Shown: piece by piece, positions 50,749 to 60,628 of the stretch
Position numbering within the stretch: the first letter of the stretch is position 1
How the letters are laid out: each line of letters starts with the position of its first letter
DNA from: an uncultured Clostridia bacterium
Lineage (GTDB): Bacteria; Bacillota; Clostridia; TANB77; CAG-508
Reading direction: 5' to 3'
NCBI GenBank assembly: GCA_934141555.1
Contig: CAKPCK010000002.1
Coordinates: 1-64,000 of the forward strand
Length of the DNA stretch: 64,000 nt
Position numbers and translations under genes: made by a program
Notes under the pieces: generated by a model
Databases searched by the model: none
Seen by the model: only the letters and a program-made list of their open reading frames with translations
What the model was told of the DNA's origin: nothing

Positions 50749-51649
50749 ATCCTGCCTCCTTAGCAACTTTTTGACCATATGTTGATATCATTGCATTTAA
50801 TAATTTTCTAGCATCACTATTTTCTGGCTCATCTTTTCTTATTACTGCATAATATGCCGTTTGAATATTATATAAACCTGTTTTTATATTATCATAAGTT
50901 GGTTCTATACCATTTACAGATAAAAGCTTTATTTTGTCTTTTGAATACATTGTTGTAATATAATAATAATATGAATATCCTATAGCATTCTCTTTATTTT
51001 GATAATCTGATACTACATCAACTATATCTACCATCGATTGTGCAATTGTTTCTTTTTCAGGTTCTTTCATTTTTATTCCTTGCATTACAAGTGATAACAT
51101 TCCTGATTGGCTTCCAGAATTTTGTGGTCTTTGATATGCCAATATTTGTGCATCTGCCCCACCAACTTCTTTCCAATTAGTTATTTTTCCTGAATATATA
51201 TCCTGAATTTGATTTAATGTTAAATTATCTATTGAATTTTCTTTATTAACAAAAAATACAAATGCTTCTTTTACAACTGGTACAATTTCTAATTCTACAC
51301 CTGCGTCTTTTGCAAGTTTTTGTTCATCTTCAGATGGATATGTTACTAATATTAAATCTGATTTTTTATTTATTAAATTAACATATGCATTATGAGTTTT
51401 TGAATGTGTAACATCAACTTTTTCAATATCTGTTCCGGTAAATGCTGATTTATATGCTTGTGCTAAAGGCAATGTAGCTGTTGAACCATCTATTTTAGGA
51501 TAATTTTCCATTGTAAAAATTGGTTCTTGATTTTTATCTTTCTTTTCCCATGTATGTGTAAAATATAAATATGCAACAACACATCCGACAACAACTAATA
51601 TCATTATAACAATTAATAATATGTTTATCATTTTATTTTCTTTTTCCAT
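50732..51649 (-). CDS. membrane-anchored PstS-like substrate-binding protein
   Basis: A 305-residue protein with an N-terminal membrane anchor (about 7-29) in place of a lipobox, then a PBP-like fold: PKIDGSTATLPLAQAYKSAF, NSGSQSGML (anion-binding loop) and KITNWKEVGGADAQI, as in phosphate-binding PstS. PstC, PstA and PstB are absent nearby. It may bind phosphate for sensing rather than transport. It is 8 bases after the radical SAM gene upstream and overlaps the next gene. Confidence 0.8.
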   Translation of the reverse strand: MEKENKMINILLIVIMILVVVGCVVAYLYFTHTWEKKDKNQEPIFTMENYPKIDGSTATLPLAQAYKSAFTGTDIEKVDVTHSKTHNAYVNLINKKSDLILVTYPSEDEQKLAKDAGVELEIVPVVKEAFVFFVNKENSIDNLTLNQIQDIYSGKITNWKEVGGADAQILAYQRPQNSGSQSGMLSLVMQGIKMKEPEKETIAQSMVDIVDVVSDYQNKENAIGYSYYYYITTMYSKDKIKLLSVNGIEPTYDNIKTGLYNIQTAYYAVIRKDEPENSDARKLLNAMISTYGQKVAKEAGYVQNY

Positions 51650-51657
51650 AGTTTATT

Positions 51658-52719
51658 TTATTCCTTTTCATCTAAAAATTCTGGATATTTTTCTAGTATT
51701 TCTAACTTAAATTTTCCCTCTTTCATTTTTTCATCTTGCTCAATTATTAAATCTAATTCATATACATCTTTTAATTTTTTTATATTTTCTTTTTTATGTC
51801 CAACAACATTATTTACATCTTTAGGATTAATTATAATTTTTACTCTTTTTACTTTCGTATTCATTTCTTTTATTCTTTGTAATATATCATCATACCATAA
51901 ATTTGCTTCTACTAATTGTCTAAACGCTGGATGATATGGACCTGCAACTACTTCACTTCCTTTTACAGATGGATCTGTTATTTCATCTGTATTTTGAAGT
52001 CCTATTCTAATTATATCTATTCCTTTTGCTCTAAATAATGGTACAATCTCTTTACATGTTTCTACAGCTTGTACAACTGTTAATGGCTTATATTTTCCTT
52101 CTAAATAATCTTTTTCAAGTTTTGTATTATGTATTACTAATACAGGATAAATTCTTACCATTTTTGGTTTTAGTTTAATTAATTCTTTAGCTGTATTTAT
52201 TTCATCTAATCTAGTACTTTCTGGTAATCCTACCATCATTTGATGTCCTAGATTAAATCCATACCATCTAACTAATTTTGATGCTTTTTTTACATCTTCG
52301 AATGTATGTCCTCTATGACTTTGTTTTAATATATAGTCATTTGCAGACTGAACACCTAATTCTATTGTTCTTACTTTATATTTTTTCAATCTTTTTAATA
52401 TATCTTTATTTATATAATCAGGTCTTGTTGAAACTCTTATACTATCTATTTTTCCATCTTTTATAAATTTATATGCTGTTTGTAGAAATTCTTCTTGTTT
52501 ATCTACATCAATTCCAGTAAAGCTTCCACCAAAAAATGCAACTTCTTTTTTTGCTTCTTTATCTTTTATGTTCTCTAAATAAAAATTAATTGTTTTGATT
52601 ATATCTTCTTTTGTTATCATTTTTTGTTGACCACTTATTGATTTTTGATTACAAAATACACAATCATTTGGACATCCTAAATGTGGTACAAATATTGGAA
52701 TTATATAGCGTTTTTTCAT
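51658..52719 (-). CDS. Elp3-like radical SAM protein
   Basis: A 353-residue radical SAM enzyme with C16-x3-C20-x2-C23 (HLGCPNDCVFCNQ) for the [4Fe-4S] cluster, then KKEVAFFGGSFTG, RVSTRPDYINKDIL and RTIELGVQSANDYIL. The core is like Elp3 without the acetyltransferase domain and belongs to the group usually found next to rnc in Clostridia. The reaction is not known; tRNA or another RNA modification is a reasonable guess. It lies 34 bases after rnc. Confidence 0.85.
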   Translation of the reverse strand: MKKRYIIPIFVPHLGCPNDCVFCNQKSISGQQKMITKEDIIKTINFYLENIKDKEAKKEVAFFGGSFTGIDVDKQEEFLQTAYKFIKDGKIDSIRVSTRPDYINKDILKRLKKYKVRTIELGVQSANDYILKQSHRGHTFEDVKKASKLVRWYGFNLGHQMMVGLPESTRLDEINTAKELIKLKPKMVRIYPVLVIHNTKLEKDYLEGKYKPLTVVQAVETCKEIVPLFRAKGIDIIRIGLQNTDEITDPSVKGSEVVAGPYHPAFRQLVEANLWYDDILQRIKEMNTKVKRVKIIINPKDVNNVVGHKKENIKKLKDVYELDLIIEQDEKMKEGKFKLEILEKYPEFLDEKE

Positions 52720-52753
52720 ATTTTTAATTCCTTTCTTACATTATATATTTATT

Positions 52754-53422
52754 TTATTTTAAGATTTCAAGAGCTTTCCTTGCAGCTTCCATTTCTGCAA
52801 TTTTTTTAGATTTTCCTTCACCTGTTGCAAGTTTTTTTCCATTCCATTCTACTTGTGATACAAATATTTTTGCATGGTCTGGTCCTTTTTCATCTATTAT
52901 TTCATATTTTATGCTTGTTGTTCCGTGTGCTTGTAGTTTTTCTTGAAGTACTGTTTTATAATCTTTTTGTCCAACATGTTTTGTTGCAACTTCAATTTCG
53001 TCTTTCAAATTATCTATAATAAATCTTTGAGCTTCTTCTAAATTACTATCTAAGTACATTGCTGCAATTACTGCTTCAACACTGTCTGCTAAAATAGCTT
53101 TTCTAATTTGCTCTTTTCCTTTTATTTCTGAATTTCCTAAATATAAAAACTCATTAAATTTTAGTTTTGTAGCTATTTTATATAAACTATCTTCACATAC
53201 TACTGTTGCTCTTACTTTTGTCATTTCACCTTCTTTTAGTGTTGGATAGTTTTGATATATATATATACTTGATATAAATTCTAATATGCTATCACCTAAA
53301 AATTCTAGTTTTTCATTACTTTGAACTCCTTTTTCATAAGCATATGATGTATGTGTTAATGCTCTTTTTAGTAATTCTTTATTTTTAAATGTATATCCTA
53401 TATTTTCTTCTAAACTCTTCAT
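52754..53422 (-). CDS. rnc: ribonuclease III
   Basis: Double-strand-specific endonuclease that processes rRNA precursors. The 222-residue protein has the signature NEKLEFLGDSILEF, ALTHTSYAYEKG, the late active-site VEAVIAAMYLD, and a C-terminal dsRNA-binding domain (YKTVLQEKLQAHGTT, KKIAEMEAARKALEIL). Position between acpP/plsX and the radical SAM gene is typical for Firmicutes. Confidence 0.97.
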   Translation of the reverse strand: MKSLEENIGYTFKNKELLKRALTHTSYAYEKGVQSNEKLEFLGDSILEFISSIYIYQNYPTLKEGEMTKVRATVVCEDSLYKIATKLKFNEFLYLGNSEIKGKEQIRKAILADSVEAVIAAMYLDSNLEEAQRFIIDNLKDEIEVATKHVGQKDYKTVLQEKLQAHGTTSIKYEIIDEKGPDHAKIFVSQVEWNGKKLATGEGKSKKIAEMEAARKALEILK

Positions 53423-53494
53423 GATTTATTTAACTTACCTCTTTTTTCCATTATTATATGTTTCTATTTTACTATATCAAATAAAAAATTGCAA

Positions 53495-53522
53495 TAAAAA
53501 GGACATGTTTTTTAACATGCCT
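53495..53522 (-). terminator. terminator of acpP
   Basis: GGCATGTT and AACATGTCC pair with one bulge on minus and are followed by five T residues, just after the acpP stop. rnc therefore needs its own promoter or readthrough. Confidence 0.65.
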
Positions 53523-53536
53523 ATCTTTTGTTTTTA

Positions 53537-53776
53537 TTATACATTTTCTTTTATGTAATCTACTACATCTCCAACTGTAACAACTTTTTCTGCATCAGCG
53601 TCTGGGATTTCTATATCAAATTCTTCTTCTAATGCCATAACTAATTCTACTATATCTAAAGAATCAGCACCTAAGTCATCAATGAAAGATGCTTCTAATG
53701 TAACTGCTGTATCAGCTACACCTAATTGTTCAACAATTATTCCTTTTACTTTTTCAAATACTTCTTCTGAACTCAC
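53537..53776 (-). CDS. acpP: acyl carrier protein
   Basis: Carries acyl chains in fatty-acid synthesis. The 79-residue acidic protein has the 4'-phosphopantetheine serine S39 in DDLGADSLDIVELVM. The longer frame starts at a TTG (53797), but the GTG at 53776 follows a GGGGGTG SD by eight bases and yields the usual MSSEEVFEKV start, so it is preferred. It lies between plsX and rnc. Confidence 0.95.
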   Translation of the reverse strand: MSSEEVFEKVKGIIVEQLGVADTAVTLEASFIDDLGADSLDIVELVMALEEEFDIEIPDADAEKVVTVGDVVDYIKENV

Positions 53777-53915
53777 TACAAGTTCACCCCCTCTCAATTT
53801 TAAATGATATATTTCATTTAATTTTCAAATGTTTCTTTAACATTTATATTATATGTTTATTATTTTGTCAAGCATATTTGGATTTTTTTTATTTTTTATA
53901 CTGACCATTCAAAAT

Positions 53916-54941
53916 TTAATTTTTATTAATTTGTTCAAAGTGTTCTATCATCTTGTCTACAGCTCTATTCTCAACAAATTTTTCAGCTTGTTTTATAGTA
54001 AATTCAAATAGTTTTTCATCACTACTTCCATGTGCTTTTACAACTGGTTTTTTTACTCCTAAAAATAATGCTCCTCCATATGATTTATAATCCATTGTCT
54101 TTTTGAATCTGTTAATAGCTGGCAAACATGGTATTGTTCCAATTTTAGCAAATATATTTTGTGTTAGACTTTCTGATAAAGTTCTTTTTACAAATTTTCC
54201 AAGTCCTTCTGTTGTTTTTAAAAATACATTTCCCGTAAATCCATCTGTTACTATTGCATCAACTTTTCCTGAAAATGCGTCTCTTCCTTCAACATTTCCT
54301 ATAAAGTTTATTCCTAATTCTTCTGATTTCTCTTTTAATAAGTGATAACTTTCTTTTACTAGTTCATTTCCTTTTGTTTCTTCTGTTCCTATATTTAATA
54401 AACCTACTGCTGGTTTTTCAATTCCAAATGTGTTTCTTAAATATATTGTTGACATTTGAGCAAATTGTAATAAATTAATTGGTTTACAATTTGTATTTGA
54501 TCCTGAATCTATTAATAATAATTGGCTTTTATATGCTGGTAATATTCCTGCTAATGCTGGTCTATCTATTCCCTTTATTCTTCCAACAATTAATGTTGCT
54601 CCAGCAAGCAATGCTCCTGAATTTCCAGCAGATATGAATACATCACCTTCATCTTCTTTTAACATTTTGAATCCAACTACCATTGATGAATCTTTTTTGT
54701 GTCTGATTGCATCTGTTGGTCCATCTTCCATTTCTATTGTTTCTGTTGCATTTTTTATTTTTAGTCTATCTGATACTTCTTCAATTTCTTTTCCTGTAAA
54801 TTCTTTTATTTTATTTCTTATTACTTCTTCTTTTCCTACTAATGTTATTGTTGCTTTTATTTGATTAACTGCTTTTAATGCTCCTTTTATATTAGCATCT
54901 GGTGCATTGTCTCCTCCCATTGCATCTAGTAATATATTCAT
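53916..54941 (-). CDS. plsX: phosphate acyltransferase PlsX
   Basis: Converts acyl-ACP to acyl-phosphate for phospholipid synthesis. The 341-residue protein shows NILLDAMGGDNAPDANIKGA at the start, SAGNSGALLAGATL, GSNTNCKPINLLQFA, NIGTEETKGNEL, VTDGFTGNVFLKTTEG and the late KSYGGALFLGVKKPVVKAHGSS-type end (residues about 285-310). Order plsX-acpP-rnc is the Firmicutes norm. fapR, often adjacent, is not here. Confidence 0.97.
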   Translation of the reverse strand: MNILLDAMGGDNAPDANIKGALKAVNQIKATITLVGKEEVIRNKIKEFTGKEIEEVSDRLKIKNATETIEMEDGPTDAIRHKKDSSMVVGFKMLKEDEGDVFISAGNSGALLAGATLIVGRIKGIDRPALAGILPAYKSQLLLIDSGSNTNCKPINLLQFAQMSTIYLRNTFGIEKPAVGLLNIGTEETKGNELVKESYHLLKEKSEELGINFIGNVEGRDAFSGKVDAIVTDGFTGNVFLKTTEGLGKFVKRTLSESLTQNIFAKIGTIPCLPAINRFKKTMDYKSYGGALFLGVKKPVVKAHGSSDEKLFEFTIKQAEKFVENRAVDKMIEHFEQINKN

Positions 54942-55057
54942 TGTTTCATTTCCTTTCTTATTATGTTTGTTTTCTTTTTGCTATTATTCTTATTCATGAT
55001 GTTTATATTTTATTATTGTTTTATTAAAATTGCAATAGGTTTATTAAATAAAAACTA

Positions 55058-55085
55058 AAAAGAAACACATAACTGTGTTTCTTTT
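55058..55085. terminator. terminator of the coiled-coil gene
   Basis: AAAAGAAACACA (55058-55069) pairs perfectly with TGTGTTTCTTTT (55074-55085), with a four-base loop. Effective on both strands. Confidence 0.8.
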
Positions 55086-55094
55086 ATATTATTA

Positions 55095-56273
55095 TTATCT
55101 ATCTTCTCCTTTAGCTGCTTCTTCTGCTTTTTTATGCATCTCTGCCATTCTTTGAGCCTCTGCATTTCTATAGCCTTCTAGTCTTTTCTTTAAATCTTCT
55201 CTATGACTTTTTTCAGCTTCATCCATTCCATTTTCTGCAACATTTTTTAAATATGCTCTAAATTCTTCCTGTTTTGATTTTTTCTCTTCTTCTTTGTCTT
55301 CTTCTTTATCTTCTTCTTTATCTTCTAATTTAATATCCATATCTACATCTTTTTTAGAAAATCTCTCTTTTAATTTTTGAAATAATGATTTTTTCTCCAC
55401 TGTCTCATCTTTAAATTCTAAGATTTTTCCATCATTCTTCTCTCTTTTAAAGAAATTCACTAATTTATCCCAAAGTCCTTTTTTCTTAACTGGTATTAAA
55501 GCTGTTTCTTCATTTTTTTCTTGAGCATCTGCTTCATTTTCTTTATCGCTTGATTCTTTTTCTTGTTCGTTTTCTTTATCGCTTGATTCTTTCTCTGCTC
55601 CATTTTCTTTATCTTTATTTTGATCAGAACTTTTAAATTTTCTTCCTTTAAATTTTTCTAATTCGACCTCTACTGACTTCCAATCTCTTCCTTGCATTAA
55701 AATATTGCATGCTAAATTACATTTTCCTATTTTTTCAGATATTTCTTGCTTTTTGGCTTTTAAACTTTCTAAAGATTCTTTTTTAAATTTATCATTAGTT
55801 GTTTCACTTTTTACTTCTTTAGCTGTCATTTCATTATATTTTTTATTGTTTTCTTGTCTTTTTGCTTGATTTTCTTTTATTTTTGCTTTTAATTCTTCTT
55901 TACCTTTTTTATCTAAATCTGGGGCATTTAATTTTTCACATAATTCATTATATTCTTTTTCTAATTCGATTCTTTCTTTTTCCAACTCATTTTTTCGTTC
56001 TGTTGGTTCTTTACTTGCCTTATCATCTTTTTCCCTTTTTTCTATTTCTGCAATAATTTCTTTTCTTTCTGCAACTAACTTATCTCTAAGTTCCAAAATA
56101 TTTTTTACTTTTGGTATATTATTTTTTACAGCTCTTAATTTTTTTAGTTTATTATACTGTTCCTTTGTTAATTTATTTTCTTTTTCTAAGTCTTCATAAT
56201 CTTTTATGTCATTTTCTATATCATTACTTGCAAACTTCTCATATTCAACTTCCCATTTTCTTTTATTTGCCAT
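55095..56273 (-). CDS. long charged coiled-coil protein with internal repeats, function unknown
   Basis: A 392-residue Lys/Glu-rich cytoplasmic protein. Coiled coils span about 20-130 and 140-185. A low-complexity centre holds two copies of EKESSDKENE (about 225-250). Two short basic amphipathic stretches, LWDKLVNFFKREK and SLFQKLKERFSKK, follow; then an acidic KEEDKEEDKEEEK tract and a final helix. The frame opens at 56282, but the ATG at 56273 has a better spaced AAAGGAG SD. No family is recognised. It may be a membrane-associated scaffold, by analogy only. Confidence 0.5.
   Translation of the reverse strand: MANKRKWEVEYEKFASNDIENDIKDYEDLEKENKLTKEQYNKLKKLRAVKNNIPKVKNILELRDKLVAERKEIIAEIEKREKDDKASKEPTERKNELEKERIELEKEYNELCEKLNAPDLDKKGKEELKAKIKENQAKRQENNKKYNEMTAKEVKSETTNDKFKKESLESLKAKKQEISEKIGKCNLACNILMQGRDWKSVEVELEKFKGRKFKSSDQNKDKENGAEKESSDKENEQEKESSDKENEADAQEKNEETALIPVKKKGLWDKLVNFFKREKNDGKILEFKDETVEKKSLFQKLKERFSKKDVDMDIKLEDKEEDKEEDKEEEKKSKQEEFRAYLKNVAENGMDEAEKSHREDLKKRLEGYRNAEAQRMAEMHKKAEEAAKGEDR
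55545..55612 (+). repeat. tandem DNA repeat inside the coiled-coil gene
   Basis: Two copies of about 30 bases share the core TTTCTTTATCGCTTGATTCT, and a third partial copy (TTTTCTTTATC) follows at 55601-55612. They encode the EKESSDKENE repeat on minus and probably vary in number between strains. Confidence 0.6.
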
Positions 56274-56453
56274 AAAAACCATCTCCTTTAATACTTTATA
56301 TAATTTCTATATATACTAACCATACTCTATTATACTATAATACTCCTTAAATGTCAAGTTTTATGTAAAATAGATATTTTACTTAATAAGTATATCATAT
56401 AAATATATCATTTTTATTACATTTATATTAAATTTATATTTCAATATAATTAC

Positions 56454-56485
56454 AAAAAAAGAACTATGAAAATTCATAGCTCTTC
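56454..56485 (-). terminator. terminator of the str operon (after tuf)
   Basis: AGAGCTATGAA and TTCATAGTTCT form a stem with one G-U pair on minus, followed by seven T residues, about 15-20 bases after the tuf stop. Confidence 0.8.
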
Positions 56486-56500
56486 TTATTTATTCAAATA

Positions 56501-57703
56501 TTATTCGATTATATCAGCAACAACACCTGAACCAACTGTTCTACCACCTTCACGAATAGCGAATCTTAATCCTTTTTCAATAGCGATAGGTGTAATTAAT
56601 TCGATTGTCATTGATACGTTATCACCTGGCATAACCATTTCTGTTCCAGCAGGTAATTCAATAACACCTGTTACGTCTGTTGTTCTGAAATAGAATTGTG
56701 GTCTATATCCATTGAAGAATGGTGTATGACGTCCACCTTCTTCTTTTGTTAGAACGTATACTTCTGATTTAAATTTTGTATGTGGATGAATTGTTCCTGG
56801 TTTACATAGTACTTGACCTCTTTCGATGTCTTTTCTATCAATTCCTCTTAATAATGTTCCGATATTATCTCCAGCTTCAGCTTGATCTAATAATTTTCTG
56901 AACATTTCTACACCTGTAACAACAGTTTTTCTTCTTTCTGTTGATAGACCGATGATTTCAACTTCGTCAGAAACTTTAACAATTCCTCTTTCTACTCTAC
57001 CTGTTGCAACTGTTCCACGTCCTGTGATTGTGAATACGTCTTCAACTGGCATTAAGAATGGTTGATCGATTGGTCTTTCTGGTGTTGGGATATAGCTATC
57101 AACTGCATCCATTAATTCTTTCATTGGAGCATAAACTGGATCGTTAGGATCTGTTGATGTGCTCTCTAATACTTTTAATGATGATCCTTTTACAACTGGA
57201 ATTTCGTCTCCTGGGAAACCATATTCTGTTAATAGGTCTCTAACTTCCATTTCAACTAATTCTAATAATTCTGGATCGTCAACCATATCACATTTATTTA
57301 AGTAAACAACGATGTATTTTACACCTACTTGTCTAGCTAATAAGATGTGTTCTCTTGTTTGTGGCATTGGTCCATCAGCTGCAGAAACAACTAATATTGC
57401 ACCATCCATTTGTGCAGCACCTGTGATCATGTTCTTTACATAGTCAGCATGTCCTGGGCAGTCAACGTGAGCATAGTGTCTTGTATCTGTTTCATATTCA
57501 ACGTGAGCTGTATTAATTGTGATTCCTCTTGCTTTTTCTTCTGGTGCTCCATCGATTTGATCATAAGCTTCGAATTTAGCTTGACCTTTTAATGATAAAT
57601 ATTTTGTAATAGCAGCTGTTGTTGTTGTTTTTCCATGGTCTACGTGTCCGATAGTACCGATGTTAACGTGTGGCTTTGTTCTTTCAAATTTTGCTTTTGC
57701 CAT
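56501..57703 (-). CDS. tuf: elongation factor Tu
   Basis: GTPase that delivers aminoacyl-tRNA to the ribosome. The 400-residue protein has the P-loop GHVDHGKTTT, the effector-region threonine (RGITINTAH), DCPGHADYVKNM, NKCDMVDDPEL and the C-terminal domains ending RTVGSGVVADII. It is the last gene of the str operon, with an AAGGAGG SD. Codon use is clearly biased relative to other genes (more C-ending and CGT codons), as expected for very high expression. Confidence 0.99.
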   Translation of the reverse strand: MAKAKFERTKPHVNIGTIGHVDHGKTTTTAAITKYLSLKGQAKFEAYDQIDGAPEEKARGITINTAHVEYETDTRHYAHVDCPGHADYVKNMITGAAQMDGAILVVSAADGPMPQTREHILLARQVGVKYIVVYLNKCDMVDDPELLELVEMEVRDLLTEYGFPGDEIPVVKGSSLKVLESTSTDPNDPVYAPMKELMDAVDSYIPTPERPIDQPFLMPVEDVFTITGRGTVATGRVERGIVKVSDEVEIIGLSTERRKTVVTGVEMFRKLLDQAEAGDNIGTLLRGIDRKDIERGQVLCKPGTIHPHTKFKSEVYVLTKEEGGRHTPFFNGYRPQFYFRTTDVTGVIELPAGTEMVMPGDNVSMTIELITPIAIEKGLRFAIREGGRTVGSGVVADIIE

Positions 57704-57826
57704 TTTTAAATTCCTCCTTATTTTTTGCCATTTACTGGCCTTTTTTATATTTTTTAATAATAATAACTTCTTTATGCACTTGCATTTTATAACATTTTGC
57801 CAGAAAATGCAAGTGTTTTTAAGAAA

Positions 57827-59911
57827 TTAGTCTTCTTTTTTAGCTCTTGAAGCAACAATTGTTTCAAGTACTGATTTTGGAACTTCTTCATAATGAGATG
57901 GTTCCATAGAGTATGTTCCTCTACCTTGTGTTTTTGAACGTAAGTCTGTAGCATAACCAAACATTTCTGATAATGGTATGAATGCTTTTATTTCTTGCAT
58001 TCCGTCATTTGCTTCCATTCCTTCCATTCTACCACGTCTTGAGTTTACATCTCCAATAACATCTCCCATGTATTCTTCTGGAACTGTTATTTCTACTTTC
58101 ATGATTGGCTCTAAGATAACTGATTTAGCTTGTTTACATCCTTCTTTGAATGCCATAGATGCAGCAATCTTGAATGCCATTTCTGATGAGTCAACTTCAT
58201 GGTAAGAACCATCAACTAATGATACTTTGAAGTCGATTACTGGATATCCAGCTAAGATACCGCTTTCAGCAGCTTCTCTCATTCCTTGTTCAATTGGTTT
58301 AATATATTCTTTTGGAACTGCTCCTCCAACGATTTTGCTTTCGAATTCAATTCCTTTTCCTGGTTCTAATGGTTCCATTTCAAACCATACGTCACCGTAT
58401 TGTCCTTTACCACCAGATTGACGAATAAATTTACCTTGAACTTTTACTTTATTTCTAATTGTTTCTTTGTAAGCAACTTGTGGTTTACCTACATTACATT
58501 CTACTTTGAATTCTCTTTTTAATCTATCTACAATTATGTCTAAGTGTAATTCACCCATACCTGCGATAATTGTTTGTCCTGTTTCTTGATTTGTATATGC
58601 TTTAAATGTTGGATCTTCTTCAGCTAATTTTGCTAAAGCTATTCCCATTTTTTCTTGAGCTGCTTTATCTTTTGGCTCAATAGCTATATCAATAACTGGT
58701 TCTGGGAATTCCATTGATTCTAGAATTATTGGATGTTCAGGATCACATAATGTATTTCCTGTTGTAACATCTTTTAATCCAACTGCAGCAGCAATATCAC
58801 CAGCATATACTTTTTCAATATCTTCTCTGTGATTTGAGTGCATTTGTAGAATTCTTCCAATTCTTTCTTTTTTATCTTTGCTTGAATTTAAAACTGTAGA
58901 TCCTGTTTCTAATGTTCCTGAATATACTCTAAAGAAACATAATTTTCCTACGAATGGGTCTGTTGCAATTTTAAATGCTAATGCAGCAAATGGTTCTGAA
59001 TCAGATGTCTTAGCTTCTGTTTCAACACCATCTAATGTCGTTCCTTTGATATGTGGTATATCTAATGGAGATGGCATATAGTCAACTATTGCATTTAATA
59101 ATTCTTGTACACCTTTATTTTTATATGAAGAACCACATGTTACTGGAACGATTTGATTTGCTATTGTTCCTTTTCTTAATGCTTTTTTGATTTCTTCCTC
59201 AGATGGTTCTTTTCCATCTAAATAATTCATCATTAATTCTTCATCTTGTTCACATGCAGCTTCTACCATAGCTGTTCTCCATTTTTTAGCTTCTTCTAAC
59301 ATATCTTCTGGAATATCTGTTTCTTCAATTTCTTTTCCTAAATCATCTTTATGGATGAATGCTCTCATTTTAATTAAATCAACAATTCCTTTAAAGTTAT
59401 CTTCTGCTCCGATTGGTAATTGAACTGGTACTGGATTTGCATGTAATCTATTTTTTAATTGGTCAACGCAAAGCATAAAGTTTGCTCCAACTATGTCCAT
59501 TTTATTTACGTATACCATTCTTGGAACTTGGTATTTATCAGCTTGTCTCCAAACTGTTTCTGTTTGTGGTTGAACTCCACCTTTTGCTGCTAATACTGTA
59601 ACTGCACCATCAAGTACTCTTAGAGATCTTTGTACTTCTACTGTAAAGTCAACGTGACCTGGAGTATCAATTATATTGATTCTGTTATTTTTCCAGAAAC
59701 ATGTTGTTGCAGCAGATGTTATTGTTATACCTCTTTCTTGTTCTTGTTCCATCCAGTCCATTGTTGCAGCACCCTCGTGAACTTCTCCTATTTTATGTGT
59801 TTTTCCTGTATAGAATAATATTCTCTCTGTTGTTGTTGTTTTACCAGCATCAATATGAGCCATTATTCCTATATTTCTAGTTCTTTCTAGTGGGTATGCT
59901 CTTCCTGCCAT
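57827..59911 (-). CDS. fusA: elongation factor G
   Basis: GTPase driving ribosomal translocation. The 694-residue protein has MAHIDAGKTTTTERIL (P-loop), EHERGITI-like switch (EQERGITITSAATTCF), IDTPGHVDFTVEVQRSLRVLD, and the domain IV/V end (SRRGRMEGMEAN, EMFGYATDLRSKTQGRG). Full length, with an AAAAGGAGGG SD; it follows rpsG and precedes tuf. Confidence 0.99.
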   Translation of the reverse strand: MAGRAYPLERTRNIGIMAHIDAGKTTTTERILFYTGKTHKIGEVHEGAATMDWMEQEQERGITITSAATTCFWKNNRINIIDTPGHVDFTVEVQRSLRVLDGAVTVLAAKGGVQPQTETVWRQADKYQVPRMVYVNKMDIVGANFMLCVDQLKNRLHANPVPVQLPIGAEDNFKGIVDLIKMRAFIHKDDLGKEIEETDIPEDMLEEAKKWRTAMVEAACEQDEELMMNYLDGKEPSEEEIKKALRKGTIANQIVPVTCGSSYKNKGVQELLNAIVDYMPSPLDIPHIKGTTLDGVETEAKTSDSEPFAALAFKIATDPFVGKLCFFRVYSGTLETGSTVLNSSKDKKERIGRILQMHSNHREDIEKVYAGDIAAAVGLKDVTTGNTLCDPEHPIILESMEFPEPVIDIAIEPKDKAAQEKMGIALAKLAEEDPTFKAYTNQETGQTIIAGMGELHLDIIVDRLKREFKVECNVGKPQVAYKETIRNKVKVQGKFIRQSGGKGQYGDVWFEMEPLEPGKGIEFESKIVGGAVPKEYIKPIEQGMREAAESGILAGYPVIDFKVSLVDGSYHEVDSSEMAFKIAASMAFKEGCKQAKSVILEPIMKVEITVPEEYMGDVIGDVNSRRGRMEGMEANDGMQEIKAFIPLSEMFGYATDLRSKTQGRGTYSMEPSHYEEVPKSVLETIVASRAKKED

Positions 59912-59981
59912 GTAATTATTCCCTCCTTTTTTTCATTTTATGATTGAAATAATTGTTACACTTTTTTTCTCAATCTAAATT

Positions 59982-60452
59982 TTACCATTTATAATGTGCA
60001 AATGCTTTATTAGCTTCTGCCATTCTATGTGTATCTTCTTTCTTCTTGAATGCTCCACCGTTTCCGTTAACAGCGTCCATGATTTCACCAGCTAATTTCT
60101 CAGCCATTGTTTTTTCATGTCTTGTTCTAGCATATGTTACTAACCATCTTAAACCTAATGTTTGTCTTCTTTCAGGTCTAATTTCTAATGGTACTTGGTA
60201 TGTTGCTCCACCAACTCTTCTTGCTTTTACTTCAAGAACTGGCATGATGTTTTCTAATGCTGCTTCAAATACTTCTAATGGATTTTTTCCTTCTTTTTCT
60301 TTTATTATATCAAAAGCATCATAAACTATTCCTTGAGCAACTGATTTTTTACCATCTAACATTATGTTGTTAATTAATTTTGTAACAACTTTGCTATTGT
60401 ATATTGGATCTGGTAATACATCTCTTTTTGCTATAAATCCTCTTCTTGGCAC
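59982..60452 (-). CDS. rpsG: 30S ribosomal protein S7
   Basis: Primary 16S rRNA-binding protein of the small-subunit head. The 156-residue protein has PRRGFIAKRDVLPDP, KKSVAQGIVYDAF, and the ARTRHEKTMAEKLAGEI and HRMAEANKAFAHYKW regions. The start codon is GTG, with a GGAGTGA SD. Second gene of the str operon. Confidence 0.99.
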   Translation of the reverse strand: MPRRGFIAKRDVLPDPIYNSKVVTKLINNIMLDGKKSVAQGIVYDAFDIIKEKEGKNPLEVFEAALENIMPVLEVKARRVGGATYQVPLEIRPERRQTLGLRWLVTYARTRHEKTMAEKLAGEIMDAVNGNGGAFKKKEDTHRMAEANKAFAHYKW

Positions 60453-60628
60453 TATTCTTCACTCCTTTTCTTTCTGAGATTTGCTCTCTTATTGATGATA
60501 TCTATAAGATATCTAAGTTACTCTGAAAATCTATTGATTTTCCGTTTAGTGCTACATTATCTATTCTAAATTTAAGTACCTTAATTTAGTAAGATGTGCA
60601 TGCACTATAAAATAAATCCTTTATCGAT

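Noticed and set aside
55545..55612. Direct repeats considered as a CRISPR remnant
   Set aside because: They lie in frame within a coding gene, have no unique spacers of constant length and encode a low-complexity peptide repeat.
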